DNA of 10,729 nt from Bacteroidota bacterium (lineage in GTDB: Bacteria > Bacteroidota > Bacteroidia > NS11-12g > UBA955). Shown piece by piece: positions 1 through 7,753 of the stretch. Numbering within the stretch: position 1 is the stretch's first letter; the number at the start of each line of letters is the position of its first letter. The DNA lies in the NCBI GenBank assembly GCA_030836345.1, contig JAURQA010000061.1, positions 1-10,729 on the forward strand, given 5' to 3'. Both the position numbers and the translations under genes were made by a program. A model generated the notes under the pieces. The model made no database searches. It saw only the letters and a program-made list of their open reading frames with translations, and was not told the DNA's origin.

Positions 1-912
1 ACCGATTACGAAATTGGATATAAACAGATATTTGGCAGTAAAGGGAGAAATAAAAGAAAAAATATGGCCTTAGAATTGGCCGCTTCTTACAGTGAAGTGA
101 GACAAGATTTTGGTTTGTATCAAATTAATAATGGATACCCTGTAACGTATACCACCTATAGAAATATCGATTTCTCAACCATCACTGGTTTTAGAGCAGG
201 ATTATTCGTTAATGATTTAGGTCCCTTATCTGTTTCAGTAAGTTACCAATTGCAATTTGCTGATGGTACAGGATCAAATATTAACTCACAACAAGCTCTT
301 ATTCAATCCAACCAACCCAATTTACGAAACGTAATACCATTGGGTAGTTTAGATGTAAGACATTCATTAAAGACATCTGCAACCTTTGCTTGGTCTGGAG
401 GAATTGACCCATACACACGAAAGAAAAGGTATAAAGGTCCAGCTAACTTGGAAAAATACTTAGAATTTGCAAGTTTAAATATTATTAGTAATGCTTATAG
501 TGGTTTGCCTTATACACCAACATTGAACCCTGTTCAGATTGGTGCAGTGCAAAGAGCTCAAATCAAGGGATCTCCTTTTGGCGCAAGAATGCCATGGCAA
601 AATACCTTTGATATTAATATTACCAAAGGGTTCTTAATTAACAGAAAGACCAAAGACAATCCCCTCGTTGTATCCGTTTTTCTATGGGTTCAAAATGTCT
701 TAAATACCAAAAATACAGTGGGAGTATTTCCATATACAGGAGCTGCTTTGGACGATGGTTTCTTAAACTCTCCAGCAGGTCAGTTAGTGGTAGAAAGCCA
801 AGTGGCTGCTCAGAGTTACGTAGATCTATACAAAACACTCTTAAACTCATACACAGGAAACTTTGCGAGACCTCGAAACGCAAGAATAGGAGTGAGGTTT
901 AATTTTAACTAA
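1..912 (+). CDS. TonB-dependent receptor, C-terminal part of beta-barrel (5' end outside window)
   Basis: The reading frame is open from base 1, so the gene enters from the left; the ATG at 64 lies inside the barrel and is not the true start. The visible 303 residues consist of alternating polar/aromatic strands typical of a 22-stranded outer-membrane barrel, beginning TDYEIGYKQIF, a strand pattern common in Bacteroidota receptors. Near the end is a conserved-looking stretch with WVQNVLNTKN, and the protein finishes with ARIGVRFNFN, an aromatic-terminated last strand suited to BAM recognition. Receptors of this family import large ligands (glycans, siderophores, cobalamin, peptides) across the outer membrane using TonB energy. 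The ligand cannot be told because the plug and N-terminus are missing. A 20-base A-rich gap separates it from the next gene, so co-transcription with the secreted protein and PorV-like barrel is likely. It might instead belong to a related non-transporting barrel family, but I consider the receptor call fairly safe. Confidence 0.85.
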   Translation, partial: TDYEIGYKQIFGSKGRNKRKNMALELAASYSEVRQDFGLYQINNGYPVTYTTYRNIDFSTITGFRAGLFVNDLGPLSVSVSYQLQFADGTGSNINSQQALIQSNQPNLRNVIPLGSLDVRHSLKTSATFAWSGGIDPYTRKKRYKGPANLEKYLEFASLNIISNAYSGLPYTPTLNPVQIGAVQRAQIKGSPFGARMPWQNTFDINITKGFLINRKTKDNPLVVSVFLWVQNVLNTKNTVGVFPYTGAALDDGFLNSPAGQLVVESQVAAQSYVDLYKTLLNSYTGNFARPRNARIGVRFNFN

Positions 913-932
913 TACGAAGAAAAAAGAAAAAG

Positions 933-3900
933 ATGAAAAGATTAATTATAGTTTTGGTAATGCTTAATGTAGGCTTAAACCTATCGGCAAGGCCAAATAG
1001 AGGCATTTCTCCTCGAACTAAGAATCAAAAACAAATCGACCGTACATCATCCTGGGGCAATACCTGTTCACCTGCCTCTCAAAGTACAGATTTGGATATT
1101 AATAACGTAAGAACTAAAATTCTTAATGGTGGAGATATGTGGTGGGATTTGAACAATCCTAAATATGAAGTACCTAAAGTAAATGATCCAAACGCAGTAA
1201 GAAAACATAGCTTATTTTCTGGAGCCTTATGGATTGGAGGAAAGGAAAATGGAGGAAACTTAAAACTAGCCGCTATGACATATCGTCAAAGAGGATCAGA
1301 TTTTTGGCCAGGTCCTTTAGATACGACAACCTCATCTACTGAGCCCATTCGTTGTGAAACCTATGATAGGCTTTGGAAAATCACTAGATCAGACTTAGAA
1401 GAAGCCAAAGAAGACCCCTCAGCAGCAACCGAAGATATTCAATCTTGGCCTGCAAGCTTTAACAGAATTACACGAACAGGGAATGAGGCAAGATATTTGG
1501 CTCCTTATTTAGATGTAGATGGTGCACCTGGTTATAATTACTTGAATGGAGACCATCCAGTTTTAGACCATAGAAGACCGGCCAATGAAAATGGTGTTTC
1601 GGCACAACCCGATATGTTTATTTGGTTTGTCTATAATGATCGTGGAAATATTCACTCTGAAACCCAAGGTTCTCCAATGGGACTCGAAATTCAAACAACT
1701 GCATTTGCCTATGCAACCAATGATGAAATTAATAACATGACCTTCTACACCTCTCAGTTAACCAACAGAGGTTTTAATGATATTGTAGATTGCTACATGG
1801 GACAATGGGTAGATGCCGATTTAGGAAACTACTCTGACGATTATGTAGGATGTGATGTTGGACGAAGTCTAGGATATTGCTACAATGGAGACGATGATGA
1901 CGAAGGAGTTTTAGGGTATGGATTAAACCCTCCAACTGTAGGAGTGGATTATTTTGAGGGTCCTACAGATAATGGAACAGAACTAGGTTTAAGTACCTTT
2001 ATGTATTATAATAACGATAGTGACCCTATTCGGGGAAATCCGGATGTGGCTATTGAATTTTATAACCTTTTGCAAGGGAAATGGCTCGGTGGTCAAAATG
2101 TAACATTTGGTGGAAATGGCCTGGGAGGCTCTCAGCAAACCAAGTATATGTTCTCCGGTGGAACAGATCCCGACTTCCCTGGTCAATGTTGGGATGAAAA
2201 ATCTGCAGGAAATCAACCTGCTGATAGACGTTTTCTACAATCTACAGGACCCTTTAAAATGGGTGCAGGAGAATCCCAAAGAATTACCACAGGTGTGGTG
2301 TGGGCTAGAACTACAAGTGGAGGAGCAGGATCCCCATGTAACAGTTCGGCACAAGGAAGTTTAAGTATTCTCAAGCTAGCTTCAGACAAGGCACAAACCT
2401 TATTCAATAATAACTTTAAAATTCTTGATGGGCCAGATGCTCCAGATATCGAAATACAAGAATTAGAGAGTGAATTGGTATTAAAAATCTTAAATGCATC
2501 TTCAGATAAAGTAGAGAACTATGAAGAGACCTACAAGGATGCACTTAATAAGGAAAAGAGCTACAAATTTGAGGGCTATGTGATTTATCAATTAAAAGAT
2601 GCTACTGTAAATACTGGAGATCTTGAAAATGTAGATAAAGCTAGGTTGCTTTTTCAATCAGATATTAAAAACAATAGGGCACAAATTATTAATAAAGTTT
2701 TTGACCCTAAGTTAAATACTTTGATTCCCGTAGAAAAAGTAGATGGAGCCAACGAGGGAATCACTCATACGTACTCCATCAAAAATGACTTATTCTCAAA
2801 ATCATCCAATACGTCTTTGGTTGATTTTAAAACCTATTACTATATGGTTCTTAGCTATGCAGCTATTTCAAATGATACACTTCAGGTAGATCCAGAACAA
2901 TACTTAGCTGGTCGTAGAAATATTAGGGTGTACAAAGGAGTTCCTCATAAAACAGAATCTGAAAATTTTGGAACGAAGCTTAACTCATCCTTTGGTTCAG
3001 GGCCTACAATAACCCAAGTAGAGGGAAGAGGTAATGGAGGGAACATCTTAGAGCTATCCAAGGAATCTATCGAGAAAATTTTGAAAGATGGAATAGATCC
3101 AACGCCTACATACATTGCGGGATCAGGTCCAGTAAAAGTAAAAGTAGTGGATCCATTGAAAGTTCCAGTGGCAGACTTCGAATTAATCTTTAACGAGAAC
3201 AGTGCTACAACCGCCATCCAAAATAAAGATAGTATTTCGTCCAATACTTCCTGGACTTTAATCAATATAACTTCGGGTGATACCATCTTTTCAGATACTA
3301 CTTTACAGTACAAATTTGAATCTACCCAAGGGGTACGGTCCTTAAATAACCCGTCAGAGTTAACTCTTGCGGACTGGGGACTAAGCATAGAAATTGAGCA
3401 AGTTAAAAATCCAGGTGAAGATGCAACGGCAGATCAAGGAAATGGATTGTTAGACTGGTCCGTGGAATGGGAAGACAATGGACGACAGTGGTTAACTGCT
3501 ATTGTAGATAACGATCAACAAAATCAGCCAACCAGTGGAGCTATTTGGACCAATTGGATTAGAGCTGGTGGCTTTGGTAGGGGTTCTACATTTGATCCAT
3601 TATACCATGATCATTTCTTATCAATATCGCCCAACGTAGATCCTATGGATCCCACCGGTGGTTTTGAAAAAATATGGAATGGACGTATTGCACCATATGT
3701 ACTTGCGGCAAGAGATAACGGAACGCCAGGAAGAAATACCTACGGCCCGGCAGCTTTTATTGGTGGAATACAAAGCCCAAAAATTGATCATTCTTTATCC
3801 CAAATATCAAGTTTCCAATTGGTTATTACTCCAGATAAAGCGCTATGGACCAAATGTCCTGTGGTTGAAATGGGAGAGCCCGAAGTAAGGTTAGGCACCG

Positions 3901-4826
3901 AAGGAAGTATTTTTAAAATGTCAGCAAGGGCAGGAGTATCCGTGGATAAAGATGGAAATACCACCAGTGGAACAGGTTTAGGCTGGTTCCCAGGGTATGC
4001 GATTGATTTAGAAACTGGAGAACGATTGCAATTGGCTTTTGGAGAGGACTCTTATCTGCAAGGGGAAAATGGGCGGGATATGATATGGAATCCAACCAGC
4101 ACTGTATATAACGATAATGGAAATTATCCCGCTATTGGATGTAAACATTATATCTATATTTTTGGAAATAACTGGGGTGGTGTAAACAAACTTCGATCCG
4201 GGTTTAGATATCTTGGTGAAGATGACAACTCGTATACTGATTGGTTAAACGAGCTAACCACCTTAAATAATAGTGATAAGCGAAAAGGCTGGGATAATTG
4301 CATGTGGATTATTCCAACATATCTAGCCAATGGCTACAAAATGGATGATGGAGTTCCACCAACAGAGGTTAAATTTACGGTACACGTTAAAAAAGCGTAT
4401 ACCACAAGATTAGCGCCAGGTCAAACGGCAACCAATGACCAACGTCCAAAATATACCTTTAATACAGCAGATATTGCTCCTACCATTAATAATGAAGAGG
4501 GAATTAAAAGTTTAGATTTAGCCAATGTGGTACCAAACCCATACCGAGTATATTCTCAGTATGAGACAAGCCCTATTGACTCAAGAGTTAAAATCACGAA
4601 CCTTCCCCCAGAAGCAACCATTAGCATTTATGACATGGCTGGTAATTTTGTGCGAAGGTTTAACAAAGCAGATGAATTAACTTATCTCGATTGGGACTTA
4701 AAAAACCAATCAAGTGTACCCATTGCAAGTGGTCTATACCTTATTCATATCAAAACCAAAGACCTTGGTGAAAAAATCATTAAATGGTATGGTATCATGC
4801 ACGAGATTGACTTGGATACATATTAA
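933..4826 (+). CDS. Large secreted protein of unknown function with T9SS type A-like C-terminal sorting domain
   Basis: This 1297-residue protein starts with a signal peptide (KR, then a hydrophobic core at residues 4-17, likely cut after LSA at 19), so it is exported by Sec. Residues about 1193-1297 resemble a T9SS type A sorting domain: VVPNPYRVY at 1199-1207, then ISIYDMAGNFVRRF, a WDLKN strand and SGLYLIHIKT, followed by GEKIIKW. Such domains direct cargo through the SprA/Sov translocon, with PorV binding the domain. The body is rich in Asn, Gly, Asp and aromatic residues and contains an acidic run GDDDDEG at 319-325 that could bind calcium. I recognise no enzyme motif in it. Large proteins of this style occur beside PorV/PorQ genes in other Bacteroidota. 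The neighbours, a TonB-dependent receptor and a PorV-like barrel, suggest a surface partner of the receptor or a displayed binding protein (inference). The ATG at 933 is chosen because it gives the signal peptide; only A-rich sequence precedes it. Confidence 0.8.
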   Translation: MKRLIIVLVMLNVGLNLSARPNRGISPRTKNQKQIDRTSSWGNTCSPASQSTDLDINNVRTKILNGGDMWWDLNNPKYEVPKVNDPNAVRKHSLFSGALWIGGKENGGNLKLAAMTYRQRGSDFWPGPLDTTTSSTEPIRCETYDRLWKITRSDLEEAKEDPSAATEDIQSWPASFNRITRTGNEARYLAPYLDVDGAPGYNYLNGDHPVLDHRRPANENGVSAQPDMFIWFVYNDRGNIHSETQGSPMGLEIQTTAFAYATNDEINNMTFYTSQLTNRGFNDIVDCYMGQWVDADLGNYSDDYVGCDVGRSLGYCYNGDDDDEGVLGYGLNPPTVGVDYFEGPTDNGTELGLSTFMYYNNDSDPIRGNPDVAIEFYNLLQGKWLGGQNVTFGGNGLGGSQQTKYMFSGGTDPDFPGQCWDEKSAGNQPADRRFLQSTGPFKMGAGESQRITTGVVWARTTSGGAGSPCNSSAQGSLSILKLASDKAQTLFNNNFKILDGPDAPDIEIQELESELVLKILNASSDKVENYEETYKDALNKEKSYKFEGYVIYQLKDATVNTGDLENVDKARLLFQSDIKNNRAQIINKVFDPKLNTLIPVEKVDGANEGITHTYSIKNDLFSKSSNTSLVDFKTYYYMVLSYAAISNDTLQVDPEQYLAGRRNIRVYKGVPHKTESENFGTKLNSSFGSGPTITQVEGRGNGGNILELSKESIEKILKDGIDPTPTYIAGSGPVKVKVVDPLKVPVADFELIFNENSATTAIQNKDSISSNTSWTLINITSGDTIFSDTTLQYKFESTQGVRSLNNPSELTLADWGLSIEIEQVKNPGEDATADQGNGLLDWSVEWEDNGRQWLTAIVDNDQQNQPTSGAIWTNWIRAGGFGRGSTFDPLYHDHFLSISPNVDPMDPTGGFEKIWNGRIAPYVLAARDNGTPGRNTYGPAAFIGGIQSPKIDHSLSQISSFQLVITPDKALWTKCPVVEMGEPEVRLGTEGSIFKMSARAGVSVDKDGNTTSGTGLGWFPGYAIDLETGERLQLAFGEDSYLQGENGRDMIWNPTSTVYNDNGNYPAIGCKHYIYIFGNNWGGVNKLRSGFRYLGEDDNSYTDWLNELTTLNNSDKRKGWDNCMWIIPTYLANGYKMDDGVPPTEVKFTVHVKKAYTTRLAPGQTATNDQRPKYTFNTADIAPTINNEEGIKSLDLANVVPNPYRVYSQYETSPIDSRVKITNLPPEATISIYDMAGNFVRRFNKADELTYLDWDLKNQSSVPIASGLYLIHIKTKDLGEKIIKWYGIMHEIDLDTY

Positions 4827-4831
4827 TTAAA

Positions 4832-4838
4832 AAAGGAG
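4832..4838 (+). promoter_or_regulatory. Shine-Dalgarno-like ribosome binding site (AAAGGAG) for a GTG start
   Basis: AAAGGAG lies 9 bases before the GTG at 4848. It decides the start: only this GTG gives a complete signal peptide, and the next in-frame ATG lies far inside the mature protein at residue 44. Strong Shine-Dalgarno sites are uncommon in Bacteroidota, where A-rich leaders are the rule, as seen before the 933 and 6090 genes here. Confidence 0.7.
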
Positions 4839-4847
4839 AAAAAGAAC

Positions 4848-5945
4848 GTGAAAAAAACAGCGATAATATTAGGAACACTAGCCATAGCTACAATTGCATT
4901 TGCTGGTAACCCAGAACGACAAGGTTCAGGTGGAGCTGCACAATTAACCATTAACTCATTTGCACGAAGCAGTGCCATGGGATGGGCAAATGGTTCAAGT
5001 GTTAGCGGTATTGAATCCATGTTTATGAATGCGGCAGGTATGGATAGATCATCCGTAACAACCGATATGTCATTTGCGCGCACCGAATGGTTAGTTGGTT
5101 CGGGTATTGGGATTAATACAGCCGGATTTACTCAGAAACTGGGTGAAGATTTTGATAAAGGTACCATTGGAGTATCCATCATGCAATTTGGTATTAAACC
5201 AATCATGATAACTACAGAAAATAATCCACATGGAGGTATAGGAACCTATAGAGTGAATATGACTAATATAGGAGTAGGTTACAGCAAGTCATTTAGCAGG
5301 GGGGTCTCAGCCGGAATTATGGTTAGAGCCGTTTCAGAAGGAATTCCTGATGCCAGCGCTTTTGGGCTTAGCTTAGATGCTGGTGTGCAATATGCAACCA
5401 CTATAAAACCTGTAGTAGGAGGGGTCAAAAGCGATGATTTTAAAATTGGAGTTTCCCTTAAAAATATAGGTGGAGATATGCGCCATACTGGTCAAGGTTT
5501 AACATACAAAGCCATTCTTAATGATGGAGCAGATGACATTACTAGAACAGTGAATGGTAGAGCAGAAGCATTTAAACTGCCTGCACTACTTAACATTTGT
5601 GCATCCTACGATATCCAATTGGATAAAGACAAGTCGGTGTACAATAACCGCCTTACATTAGCCGCGGGTGTTACTACCTTCGCTTTTCAAGCCGATCAAA
5701 TAAATCTTGGTATGGAATATTCCTACAAAGATTTTATCTCATTTAGAGCAGGCTACGCCATTCAGGATGGTAGTTTTGGATCTTGGGAAGAGCGTACTTC
5801 AGCTTTCACTGGCCTAGGAGCCGGAATGAGTTATGATGTTCATACCAATGGAGGGAAAGTAGTATCCTTTAACTACAGTTACCGTCATTCAAATCCATTT
5901 AGCGGAGCCCATACCTTTGGCTTGCGTTTTGGATTAGGAGAATAA
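4848..5945 (+). CDS. PorV/PorQ-family outer-membrane beta-barrel protein
   Basis: The 365-residue product has a signal peptide (KK, hydrophobic 4-16, likely cut after AFA at 19). The mature part begins GNPERQGSGG, and then comes an ARSSAMGWANGSS segment followed by GIESMFMNAAGM, the hallmark N-terminal pattern of the PorV/PorQ (UPF0164) family. The rest is beta-strand-like, with GGIGTY and GVGYSKSFSRGVSAGI typical of this family, and it ends in a barrel-like strand, FGLRFGLGE. PorV binds T9SS sorting domains, collects cargo from the SprA translocon and delivers it to the surface attachment complex; other family members may be barrel partners of specific cargo. The gene follows the sorting-domain protein by 21 bases and precedes a terminator, so it is the last gene of the unit. 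It is probably a paralogue dedicated to the neighbouring cargo rather than the core PorV, since core T9SS genes are absent here (inference). The start is GTG. Confidence 0.85.
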   Translation: MKKTAIILGTLAIATIAFAGNPERQGSGGAAQLTINSFARSSAMGWANGSSVSGIESMFMNAAGMDRSSVTTDMSFARTEWLVGSGIGINTAGFTQKLGEDFDKGTIGVSIMQFGIKPIMITTENNPHGGIGTYRVNMTNIGVGYSKSFSRGVSAGIMVRAVSEGIPDASAFGLSLDAGVQYATTIKPVVGGVKSDDFKIGVSLKNIGGDMRHTGQGLTYKAILNDGADDITRTVNGRAEAFKLPALLNICASYDIQLDKDKSVYNNRLTLAAGVTTFAFQADQINLGMEYSYKDFISFRAGYAIQDGSFGSWEERTSAFTGLGAGMSYDVHTNGGKVVSFNYSYRHSNPFSGAHTFGLRFGLGE

Positions 5946-5965
5946 TAAAGCTTTAAAAATTAGAT

Positions 5966-5996
5966 AAAGGGGTTGCTTATAAGCAGCCCCTTTTTT
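5966..5996 (+). terminator. Intrinsic terminator after the PorV-like gene
   Basis: GGGGTTGCT (5969-5977) pairs with AGCAGCCCC (5982-5990) around a TATA loop, with one G-U pair. Flanking AAA before the stem and six T after it extend the stem and form the U-tract. It lies 20 bases after the stop codon and separates the envelope cluster from the greA unit. Confidence 0.9.
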
Positions 5997-6028
5997 GTTA
6001 GAAACACCACCAATTCAACAAAATCATG

Positions 6029-6051
6029 TAACTTTGTACGATATATATTTG
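6029..6051 (+). promoter_or_regulatory. Candidate Bacteroidota-type promoter (two TAnnTTTG boxes) for the greA unit
   Basis: Two matches to the Bacteroidota -7 consensus TAnnTTTG occur between the terminator and greA: TAACTTTG at 6029-6036 and TATATTTG at 6044-6051. They lie 53 and 38 bases before the greA ATG. I see no clear TTG-type -33 box at the usual distance for either, so which one is used is unclear. A promoter is expected here because the preceding unit is terminated. Confidence 0.5.
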
Positions 6052-6089
6052 CCAAGAGCAAATGTTTTTTTTATCATTACAAGTAAAGA

Positions 6090-6563
6090 ATGGCAGATTT
6101 TCAATATTTCACTAGAGAAGGCTTAGCCGAATTAAGGCAGGAAGTAGAGCAATTAAAAAATGTAGATCGTCCACGAATTATTCAGGCAATTGCCGATGCT
6201 AGGGATAAAGGCGATCTTAGTGAGAACGCCGAGTATGATGCGGCCAAAGAAGAGCAAGGCCATATTGAGGATAAGATTAATCAATTGGACCATATCTTGG
6301 CAACCGCACGATTAATTGATACAAGTAAAGTAGATACAAGTAAAGCCACCGTTCTAAGTAAAGTTAAAGTACTTAATCACCATGTGGGGAAAGAGAGTAT
6401 ACTCCAGTTAGTAAGTCCAACAGAAGCAAATTTGAAGCAAGGGAAAATTTCCATTCAAAGTGCAATTGGCAAAGGCCTGCTTGGACGTGAAAAAGGCGAA
6501 ATTGTAGAAATTGAAGTTCCTGTAGGTAAAATAAAAATAGAGATATTAGATATCAGTATTTAA
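6090..6563 (+). CDS. greA: Transcription elongation factor GreA
   Basis: GreA rescues backtracked RNA polymerase by stimulating cleavage of the nascent transcript through the secondary channel. The 157-residue protein has the normal length and layout: an N-terminal antiparallel coiled coil (about 1-75) whose tip carries GDLSENAEY at 41-49, including the acidic residues D42 and E45 that reach the polymerase active site. The C-terminal globular domain has the family segment SAIGKGLLGREKGE followed by a short strand-rich end. It is first in a compact run with the HIT, lgt and delta' genes, and its TAA overlaps the HIT start by one base (TAATG). The ATG at 6090 fits the usual N-terminus (Tyr-Phe-Thr-Arg-Glu-Gly); there is no obvious Shine-Dalgarno site, only A-rich leader. 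The call is firm; GreB is less likely given Bacteroidota gene content and the sequence match to GreA. Confidence 0.96.
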   Translation: MADFQYFTREGLAELRQEVEQLKNVDRPRIIQAIADARDKGDLSENAEYDAAKEEQGHIEDKINQLDHILATARLIDTSKVDTSKATVLSKVKVLNHHVGKESILQLVSPTEANLKQGKISIQSAIGKGLLGREKGEIVEIEVPVGKIKIEILDISI

Positions 6564-6955
6564 TGTCAAGCCTCTTTACCAAAATAATCAATCAAGAAAT
6601 TCCCTGCCATAAAGTGGCCGAGACCGAAGATTACTTGGCATTTTTAGATATTAACCCACTGGTGATGGGCCATGTATTGTGCATTCCAAAAAAAGAAGTA
6701 GATTACATTTTTGATTTAGAAGATGAAACACTGGCCGGTTTAATGCTCTTTTCAAAAAAGGTTGCCATAGCCATAGATAAAGCCGTCGATTGCAAGCGAG
6801 TGGGCGTAGCTGTTATTGGCCTAGAAGTGCCGCATGCGCATGTACACCTCGTGCCTCTCCAAAATGTGGGAGATATTAATTTTAGTAAAGAAAAATTGAG
6901 TCCTAGCCAGGAAGAACTAGCCTCAATGGCTAAAAGCATTCAATTCAATAGTTAA
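6563..6955 (+). CDS. HIT-family (histidine triad) nucleotide-binding protein
   Basis: This 130-residue protein belongs to the HINT/HIT branch of small cytoplasmic nucleotide hydrolases and transferases, which act on nucleoside phosphoramidates or similar compounds. It begins with the typical SLFTKIINQEIPCHKVAE, has the NPLVMGHVLCIPKKEV strand-turn segment at 31-46, and carries the triad motif HAHVHLVP at 91-98. The middle histidine, H93, is the expected nucleophile, and H91 and H95 complete the triad. Length is normal. Its ATG overlaps the greA stop by one base, indicating translational coupling, and the lgt ATG begins three bases after its stop. The physiological substrate cannot be read from the sequence. 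A greA-HIT neighbourhood is, to my knowledge, recurrent in Bacteroidota. Confidence 0.94.
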   Translation: MSSLFTKIINQEIPCHKVAETEDYLAFLDINPLVMGHVLCIPKKEVDYIFDLEDETLAGLMLFSKKVAIAIDKAVDCKRVGVAVIGLEVPHAHVHLVPLQNVGDINFSKEKLSPSQEELASMAKSIQFNS

Positions 6956-6958
6956 GGT

Positions 6959-7753
6959 ATGTACCCTATAATAGTAGACCTCGGATTCATAAAAATATAT
7001 TCCTACGGGTTTATGATCATTTTAGGAGTGCTCTTGGGTTATTTATATATGCTCAAGCAAGGCAAAAAAAACGACCTAGATTCAGAGAGTATTTCATCTC
7101 TTTTATTATGGTGTTTTTTTGGAGTGATTGTTGGAGGAAAGGTATTTCTGATTTTTGAAAATCCCACCTATCACCTGACCCATATGAAAGAGTTTTTTGC
7201 CGATTTTGGAAGAGGCTTTGTCTTTTACGGTTCATTTTTGGCAACCATACCCATTTTAATGTGGTGGTTTAAAAAACACAAGCTAAATGTGTGGGAGCAG
7301 TTTGATAACATAGGAGTATCTGGTGCCCTGGTGCATGGTTTTGGTAAAATAGGTTGTTTGTTAGCCGGCTGTTGTTACGGCTTGGTATGCCAAGGAAACG
7401 ATAGCGGTATCGTGTATACCAATATTAATGCAATGGCAAATCCAAAAGGAGTTCCTTTATATCCAACACAAATATGGGATGCATGTATGTTATTAGGCAT
7501 TGTAGGCCTCATGTTGGTGATGAAAGTCCGTAAAAAGTTTCACGGTCAATTGTTTTTGACCTACGGAATGGTGTACGCCATTGGAAGATTTATAACCGAA
7601 AAATATAGAGGAGACGAATCGCGAGGGTTTTTAACCTTTGGTGGGGCAATTCCTGAAAATACCTTGTCCCATAGTCAGTTTATAGCTATTCTTGTTTTCA
7701 TGTTATTTATTGGAATAGGTATATGGCGCTTTAGAAAGGATCCATTAAGATGA
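6959..7753 (+). CDS. lgt: Prolipoprotein diacylglyceryl transferase
   Basis: Lgt moves diacylglycerol from phosphatidylglycerol onto the lipobox cysteine of prelipoproteins, the first step of lipoprotein maturation, in the inner membrane. The 264-residue protein has about seven hydrophobic segments and the family landmarks: YSYGFMIILG near the start (Y14, Y16), GRGFVFYGSF at 84-93, the signature HGFGKIGCLLAGCCYG at 126-141, the arginine-bearing stretch ITEKYRGDESRG (212-223), and LSHSQ at 236-240 before the last membrane segment. The GCCYG form of the signature is usual outside Proteobacteria. Residue K130 occupies the place where E. coli Lgt has the essential R143 (GRIG), which is noted separately. 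It starts three bases after the HIT gene, and its stop overlaps the next gene in ATGA. The start is the first ATG compatible with the N-terminal periplasmic segment and first helix. Confidence 0.93.
   Translation: MYPIIVDLGFIKIYSYGFMIILGVLLGYLYMLKQGKKNDLDSESISSLLLWCFFGVIVGGKVFLIFENPTYHLTHMKEFFADFGRGFVFYGSFLATIPILMWWFKKHKLNVWEQFDNIGVSGALVHGFGKIGCLLAGCCYGLVCQGNDSGIVYTNINAMANPKGVPLYPTQIWDACMLLGIVGLMLVMKVRKKFHGQLFLTYGMVYAIGRFITEKYRGDESRGFLTFGGAIPENTLSHSQFIAILVFMLFIGIGIWRFRKDPLR

Noticed and set aside
64..66. ATG at 64 as the start of the first gene.
   Set aside because: The frame is open upstream to base 1 with barrel-like sequence, and there is no signal peptide after the ATG, so the gene is simply cut by the window edge.
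2945..3388. Minus-strand open frame of 147 codons inside the giant protein gene.
   Set aside because: It is antisense to a clear coding region and shows no domain, signal peptide or promoter of its own.
6318..6345. Direct repeat of GATACAAGTAAAG with a 15-base period inside greA.
   Set aside because: It encodes a DTSK-V-DTSK stretch; similar Asp-x-Ser-Lys spacing is usual in GreA of this phylum, so it is ordinary coding sequence rather than a recent duplication or regulatory repeat.
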